Below, one piece after another: positions 60,208-64,000 of a stretch of DNA of 64,000 nt. A program made the translations under genes and the position numbers. This stretch comes from Microbispora rosea subsp. aerata (GTDB lineage Bacteria; Actinomycetota; Actinomycetes; Streptosporangiales; Streptosporangiaceae), in the NCBI RefSeq assembly GCF_014647835.1, contig NZ_BMPY01000001.1:286252-350251 (forward strand), written 5' to 3'. Positions within the stretch are counted from its first letter, which is position 1. Every line of letters starts with the position of its first letter. The notes beneath the pieces are model-generated. The model had not been told where the DNA came from, ran no database searches, and saw only the letters and a program-made list of their open reading frames with translations.

Positions 60208-60673
60208 CGGGCGGCACCGGCTCCAGGTGGAACAGGCCGCCCTTCACGTCCGCGAGGTCGTCGGCCCGGCGCGGCGTCCGCCCGGCCAGCGCCGCCAGCA
60301 CGTCGGTGGCGGTGATCAGGCCCCGCAGGACCTCGCCGGGCCCGAGCACGGGGACCGCGCCGCAGTCCGCGTCGAGCATCAGCGCGGCGACCTCCGGCAG
60401 CGGCGCGTCCGGGGCGACCCGGGGGCAGCGCCGCCCCCGCACGAGCGTGCGCACCTCCGCCTCGGACTGCGCGGCGGGGCCGCCCGACCAGTGGGCGGCG
60501 ATGTCCTCCCGCCCGATCACTCCGACGAGCTTGCAGCCGGCGTCCACGACCGGGAGGTGGTGGACGCCGGCCCGCCACATCAGCTCCCAGGCCATCAGCG
60601 GCGACTCCTCCGGCTCCACCGTGACGAGCGTCCTGGTCATCACCTCCGACGCGGTCATCGTCTCGACGCTCAT
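60194..60673 (-). CDS. CBS-domain protein (two CBS motifs)
   Basis: A 159-residue protein consisting of a CBS pair: [41 protein letters not shown] and [40 protein letters not shown]. Such proteins bind adenine nucleotides and act as energy or stress sensors. Mycobacterial Hrp1 (Rv2626c) is a similar stand-alone pair in the DosR dormancy regulon. Its start overlaps the end of the CBS-BON gene (ATGA). Confidence 0.88.
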   Translation of the reverse strand: MSVETMTASEVMTRTLVTVEPEESPLMAWELMWRAGVHHLPVVDAGCKLVGVIGREDIAAHWSGGPAAQSEAEVRTLVRGRRCPRVAPDAPLPEVAALMLDADCGAVPVLGPGEVLRGLITATDVLAALAGRTPRRADDLADVKGGLFHLEPVPPVTRP

Positions 60674-61368
60674 CGGGCTTTCCCGCCTTCCGCCGGGCCG
60701 GTCCGCCGCGGCGCGCCCGCGGGGACGGCCCGGCCCACGTCGTCCGTCTCGTACGTCATGGCGGTTTCGACGTCCACCACGCCGTCCACCCGCCACACCT
60801 CTTCGATCAGCGCGTGGAGCCGGGACCGCAGCGCCACCCGGCCTTCGAGGTGCACGATGCCGTCCTCGACCCGTACGGCGCAGTCCGCGCGGTGGCGCCC
60901 CACCACCTCCAGGACGTCGTCGCGGAGGTCCTCCCCCGGCCGGCAGAACGCCCTGACGAGGTCGGACTGCTTGACCATCCCGGTGATGCGGCCGGTCTGC
61001 CCGTCCACCACGGGAAGCTCTTTGATCCTGTTGTGGTGCATCGCCCAGGCCGCCCGCCGCAGAGGGGTGTCCTCGGTGACCGTGATCGCGGGGCTGCTCA
61101 TGATCTGGGAGACGGTGCGGCCGGCCGCCTTCCTGCGCTCCCTGCCGCGGTACGGCCCCTCCACGATCGTGTCGCCGATCCGCCGGTCCAGGTTCTTGAG
61201 GAGCAGGTCCTCGTCGCTGACCATGCCGATCACGCGCCGTTCCGCGTCCACGACGGGGACGGCGCCGACGTTGAACCGGCACATCGCGGTGACCACGTCG
61301 GTGAACGAGGCCGTCGCCTCGACCGCCACCACGAACCTGTTCATGACGTCACGGACGGTCATCGGCAT
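60670..61368 (-). CDS. CBS-BON protein
   Basis: A 232-residue protein: a CBS pair at about residues 5-140 (TVRDVMNRFVVAVEATASFT, VGAVPVVDAERRVIGMVSDE, TVSQIMSSPAITVTEDTPLR) and a BON domain at about 150-210 (CAVRVEDGIVHLEGRVALRS, WRVDGVVDV), followed by a disordered tail. BON domains bind lipid or protein surfaces; with CBS they may link energy status to the membrane. ATG 61368 is preceded by GAAGGGGGG. First gene of the minus-strand pair, divergent from the response regulator. Confidence 0.88.
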   Translation of the reverse strand: MPMTVRDVMNRFVVAVEATASFTDVVTAMCRFNVGAVPVVDAERRVIGMVSDEDLLLKNLDRRIGDTIVEGPYRGRERRKAAGRTVSQIMSSPAITVTEDTPLRRAAWAMHHNRIKELPVVDGQTGRITGMVKQSDLVRAFCRPGEDLRDDVLEVVGRHRADCAVRVEDGIVHLEGRVALRSRLHALIEEVWRVDGVVDVETAMTYETDDVGRAVPAGAPRRTGPAEGGKAR

Positions 61369-61389
61369 GGCGACCCCCCTTCGTCTCCC

Positions 61390-61427
61390 CCGGTCGTGGC
61401 CACGTCCCCAGCCTTGGCCACGACCGG
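61390..61427. promoter_or_regulatory. Long perfect inverted repeat between divergent operons
   Basis: CCGGTCGTGGCCA and TGGCCACGACCGG are perfect 13-bp arms with a 12-nt spacer, just upstream of the CBS-BON start. Possibly an operator, or a structure insulating the two divergent units. Confidence 0.5.
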
Positions 61428-61460
61428 CGGCGGGGCGACCGGCGAACGTCACCACGCGAT

Positions 61461-61483
61461 GGGACCTATGTCCTGTTAGTCCC
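61461..61483. promoter_or_regulatory. DosR-like element upstream of the response regulator gene
   Basis: GGGAC-CTAT-GTCCT matches nine of ten core bases of the mycobacterial DosR/DevR box (GGGAC-N4-GTCCC). A further GTCCC at 61479 makes a second inverted pair (TGGGAC ... GTCCCA). It lies 34 nt upstream of GTG 61517, near where a -35 region would be. Confidence 0.4.
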
Positions 61484-61516
61484 ATTTGGTGAAAATCCGC
61501 AAGTACCGTGTGAGGC

Positions 61517-63175
61517 GTGCAGAATCCCGCCATCCTCACCGTGGACGACGACCCTTCGGTCTCCCGGGCGGTAGCCCGTGACCTGCGCCGCCGGTACGGC
61601 GACCGCTACCGGGTGATCCGGGCCGAGTCCGGCGCCAGCGCGCTCGACGCCCTGCGGGAGATCAAGCTGCGCGGCGAGCAGGTCGCGGTCATCCTGGCCG
61701 ACTACCGCATGCCCGGGATGAACGGCATCGACTTCCTCGAGGCGGCCATGGACGTCTTCCCGCTGGCCCGCAGGGTGCTGCTGACCGCCTACGCCGACAC
61801 CGACGCGGCGATCAACGCGATCAACGTCGTCGACCTCGATCACTACCTGCTCAAGCCGTGGAACCCGCCGGAGGAGAAGCTCTACCCGGTGCTGGACACG
61901 CTGCTCGAGGCCTGGCTCGCCGCCCCGGCGGTGACGATGCCGGAGACCAAGATCGTGGGCCATCGCTGGTCGGCGCAGTCGTTCGCGGTGCGCGACTTTT
62001 TGGCCCGCAACCTCGTGCCGTACCGCTGGCTGCGGGCCGACGAGGCCGAGGGCGCCCGCCTGCTGGCCGCCGCCGGGATGAGCGAGGCGGACGTGCCGGT
62101 GGTGATCACCACGGACGGCAAGGCGCTGGCACGGCCCACGGAGACCGATCTCGCCGCGCACGTCGGCATGGCCACCGCCCCGGCCGCGGACCTCTACGAC
62201 CTCGCCGTGATCGGCGCGGGCCCGGCCGGCCTCGGCGCCGCGGTGTACGGCGCGTCGGAGGGGCTGCGCACCCTGCTGGTCGAGCAGCGGGCCACCGGCG
62301 GCCAGGCCGGGCAGAGCAGCCGGATCGAGAACTACCTGGGCTTCCCCGACGGGGTCTCCGGCGCCCAGCTCACCGACCGCGCCCGCAGGCAGGCGCTGAA
62401 GTTCGACGCGGAGTTTCTCACCGCCCAGCGGGTCGTCGGCCTCGAACGCAGCGGCTCGGCCACCCTGCTCCGCCTCGGCGACGGCACCGCCGTGACGGCG
62501 CACACGGTCGTGCTGGCGACCGGCGCGTCGTACCGGCTCCTGGACGCGCCCGGGCTGGCCGACCTGACCGGCCGGGGCGTCTTCTACGGCGCGGCCGCCA
62601 CCGAGGCCCCGGGCTGCGCCGGGGAGGAGATCTACATCGTGGGCGGAGCGAACTCGGCGGGGCAGGCGGCGGTGCACTTCTCCCGATATGCCCGCAAGGT
62701 GCACATGCTCATCCGCGGCGCGGACCTCACCCGGTCGATGTCACGCTATTTGATCGATCAGATCGAGGGCATCCCGTCGATCGAGGTCCACCCGCACACC
62801 CGGGTCGTCGGCGGCCGGGGCCGCGACCATCTGGAGTCGCTGACCCTGTGCGACGGGCGCACCGGCGCGACCACCACCGTCGCGACGTCGTGGCTGTTCG
62901 TCTTCATCGGGGCCGAGCCCCGCACCGACTGGCTCGGCGACGTGATCGCCCGCGACGCGGACGGCTACGTGCTGACCGGCTCCGACCTGATCGTCGACGG
63001 CCGCCGCCCGGCCGGGTGGACGCCGTCCAGGGACCCCTACCACCTGGAGTCGAGCATGCCCGGCGTCTTCGCGGCGGGCGACGTGCGGGCCGGGTCGGTC
63101 AAGCGCGTCGCCTCGGCCGTGGGCGAGGGCGCGATGGCGGTCTCGCTCGTGCACCGCTACCTGGAGGCCACATGA
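61517..63175 (+). CDS. Response regulator fused to FAD-dependent (TrxR-like) oxidoreductase
   Basis: A 552-residue fusion. Residues 1-125 are a receiver domain with acidic pocket Asp10-Asp12, phospho-acceptor Asp62 in ADYRMPG and Lys113. Residues about 142-220 resemble a glutaredoxin fold but have WSAQ where CxxC would be. From 228 a two-domain FAD/NAD(P)H oxidoreductase follows (VIGAGPAGLGAAVYGAS; second loop IVGGANSAGQAAVH; AAGDVRAGSVKRVASAVGEG). The thioredoxin-reductase CxxC is also absent (FYGAAATEAP). So it has flavin and NADPH sites but no disulfide relay. Its TGA overlaps the start of the kinase gene, giving an obvious two-component pair. Confidence 0.9.
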   Translation: MQNPAILTVDDDPSVSRAVARDLRRRYGDRYRVIRAESGASALDALREIKLRGEQVAVILADYRMPGMNGIDFLEAAMDVFPLARRVLLTAYADTDAAINAINVVDLDHYLLKPWNPPEEKLYPVLDTLLEAWLAAPAVTMPETKIVGHRWSAQSFAVRDFLARNLVPYRWLRADEAEGARLLAAAGMSEADVPVVITTDGKALARPTETDLAAHVGMATAPAADLYDLAVIGAGPAGLGAAVYGASEGLRTLLVEQRATGGQAGQSSRIENYLGFPDGVSGAQLTDRARRQALKFDAEFLTAQRVVGLERSGSATLLRLGDGTAVTAHTVVLATGASYRLLDAPGLADLTGRGVFYGAAATEAPGCAGEEIYIVGGANSAGQAAVHFSRYARKVHMLIRGADLTRSMSRYLIDQIEGIPSIEVHPHTRVVGGRGRDHLESLTLCDGRTGATTTVATSWLFVFIGAEPRTDWLGDVIARDADGYVLTGSDLIVDGRRPAGWTPSRDPYHLESSMPGVFAAGDVRAGSVKRVASAVGEGAMAVSLVHRYLEAT

Positions 63176-64000
63176 CCCCGACGCTCTCGCCCGGCGAGCT
63201 GCGCACGCTCTTCCTGTTCGAGTCGCTGGACGACGCCCAGCTCGCCCGCCTGTCGGAGGCGGGACGGGTGGAGCGACGCGACGCCGGGACCTTCGTCTAC
63301 CAGGAGGGCGAGCCGGCCACCTGCTTCTTCGTGCTGCTGAGCGGCACAGTCGCGATGAGCAGGCGGGTGCACGGCGACGACGTCGAGGTGAGCCGCACCC
63401 ACCAGCGCGGCGTGTACGGCGGCGCCACCCAGGCGTACATCACCGGCGACGTCGCCCAGCTCTACCTGAGCACGCTGACCGCGGTCACCGACGCCGAGTT
63501 CTTCGTGATCCCGGCCGAGGTGATCGGCGCGTGCGTGCGCGAGTGGTTCCCGATGGCGATGCACCTGCTCGAAGGACTGTTCCTCGGCATGCGCGCCACC
63601 CAGACGATCGTCGGCGAACGGGAGCGGCTGCTCGCGCTCGGCTCGCTGTCGGCCGGTCTGACCCACGAGCTGAACAACCCCGCGGCCGCCGCCGTGCGCG
63701 CGACGTCCGCGCTGCGGGAGCGGGTGGCGGGCATGCGGCAGAAGCTCGCCATGATCGCCGACGGGCGGCTCGACGGCAGGCGGCTGCACGACCTGGTGGA
63801 GCTGCAGGAGGACGCGGTCAAGCACGCGGCGTCCGCCCCCGACCTGTCGCCGCTGGCGCGCTCCGACGCCGAGGACGCGGTGGCCGGCTGGCTGGACGAC
63901 CACGACATCGTCGGCGGCTGGGACCTGGCGGCGACGCTGGTCGCCGGCGGCGTCGACGCGGCCTGGCTCGACCAGATCGCCGGGGCGGTGGGCGAGGACA
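63172..64000 (+). CDS. Sensor histidine kinase with cyclic-nucleotide-binding domain (3' end outside window)
   Basis: The first 276 residues are visible. Residues about 10-125 form a cNMP-binding-type beta roll (FLFESLDDAQLARLSEAGRV, FVYQEGEPATCFFVLLSGTV). A linker leads to the HisKA H-box LLALGSLSAGLTHELNNPAAA with phospho-acceptor His165. The ATP-binding domain should lie past the edge. It has no membrane segment, so it is a soluble sensor. ATG 63172 overlaps the stop of the response regulator-oxidoreductase gene (ATGA), its likely partner. Confidence 0.88.
   Translation, partial: MTPTLSPGELRTLFLFESLDDAQLARLSEAGRVERRDAGTFVYQEGEPATCFFVLLSGTVAMSRRVHGDDVEVSRTHQRGVYGGATQAYITGDVAQLYLSTLTAVTDAEFFVIPAEVIGACVREWFPMAMHLLEGLFLGMRATQTIVGERERLLALGSLSAGLTHELNNPAAAAVRATSALRERVAGMRQKLAMIADGRLDGRRLHDLVELQEDAVKHAASAPDLSPLARSDAEDAVAGWLDDHDIVGGWDLAATLVAGGVDAAWLDQIAGAVGED

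Noticed and set aside
61517-63175. Functional thioredoxin reductase
   Set aside because: Both expected cysteine motifs are replaced, so disulfide reduction is unlikely despite the fold.

Overview
This is about 64 kb of high-GC actinobacterial chromosome with strong G/C third-position bias, many GTG/TTG starts and hairpin terminators mostly lacking a T-tract. The gene set (SecA2, F420-type Ddn-like reductase, DUF222-like protein, GAF/winged-helix regulator next to an aldehyde dehydrogenase and DUF779, perfect CelR/CebR box) suggests the order Streptosporangiales. That placement is inference; the genus cannot be read from the sequence.

Layout. 1-9.7 kb: a Gly/Ala-rich DUF222-like gene running off the left edge, a divergent MarR/Ddn-like pair, an IS481 transposase fragment abutting a hemerythrin-domain fragment, then housekeeping genes (PCD, class II aldolase, DUF885, DUF4032, DUF523, alpha/beta hydrolase, MFS). 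9.7-18.9 kb: Dps, a phospholipase C-like phosphoesterase, SRPBCC, TenA, a secreted lectin-pectate lyase, and an aldehyde dehydrogenase/DUF779 pair with its GAF regulator.

18.95-29.25 kb is the most interesting part: a compact, apparently self-contained natural-product locus. One strand carries a SyrP-like oxygenase, an FkbH-type glyceryl-loading enzyme fused to its own carrier protein, and a family 1 glycosyltransferase. Facing them is a single 1834-residue polypeptide with condensation, adenylation, carrier, TEII-like thioesterase (Cys nucleophile) and 12-helix MFS exporter domains. A perfect CelR/CebR operator lies in the shared 506-bp promoter region. The simplest model is a glyceryl-(beta-hydroxy)Asn-type acyl amino acid, possibly glycosylated, made and exported by one fused machine and switched on by cello-oligosaccharides.

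29.3-38.5 kb is a decaying accessory zone: small unknown proteins, a RloA/RloB ATPase-TOPRIM pair (candidate defence module), a frameshifted pseudogene, a degenerate tRNA-like sequence with an 8-nt anticodon loop, a tandem SMI1/KNR4 gene broken by an in-frame TAG, and the two 3' tails left after deletion of an SDR/MmyB-regulator pair. It ends near an intact tRNA-Lys(CTT) with its terminator.

38.6-50.7 kb: a MoxR/VWA pair, a NERD protein, a TetR regulator with a four-gene phosphotransferase plus acyl-CoA dehydrogenase operon (matching operators at both promoters), GNAT, a TetR/FAD-monooxygenase divergent pair with twin operators, a DMT transporter and a truncated VOC gene. 50.8-64 kb: SecA2, a barrel-domain membrane protein, an orphan LanC-like cyclase with a three-Cys zinc site, an ArsR-SulP operon, then a stress/dormancy-flavoured cluster (VOC, PPOX, zinc ADH, two CBS proteins) divergent from a response regulator-oxidoreductase fusion and its sensor kinase, which is cut by the right edge.
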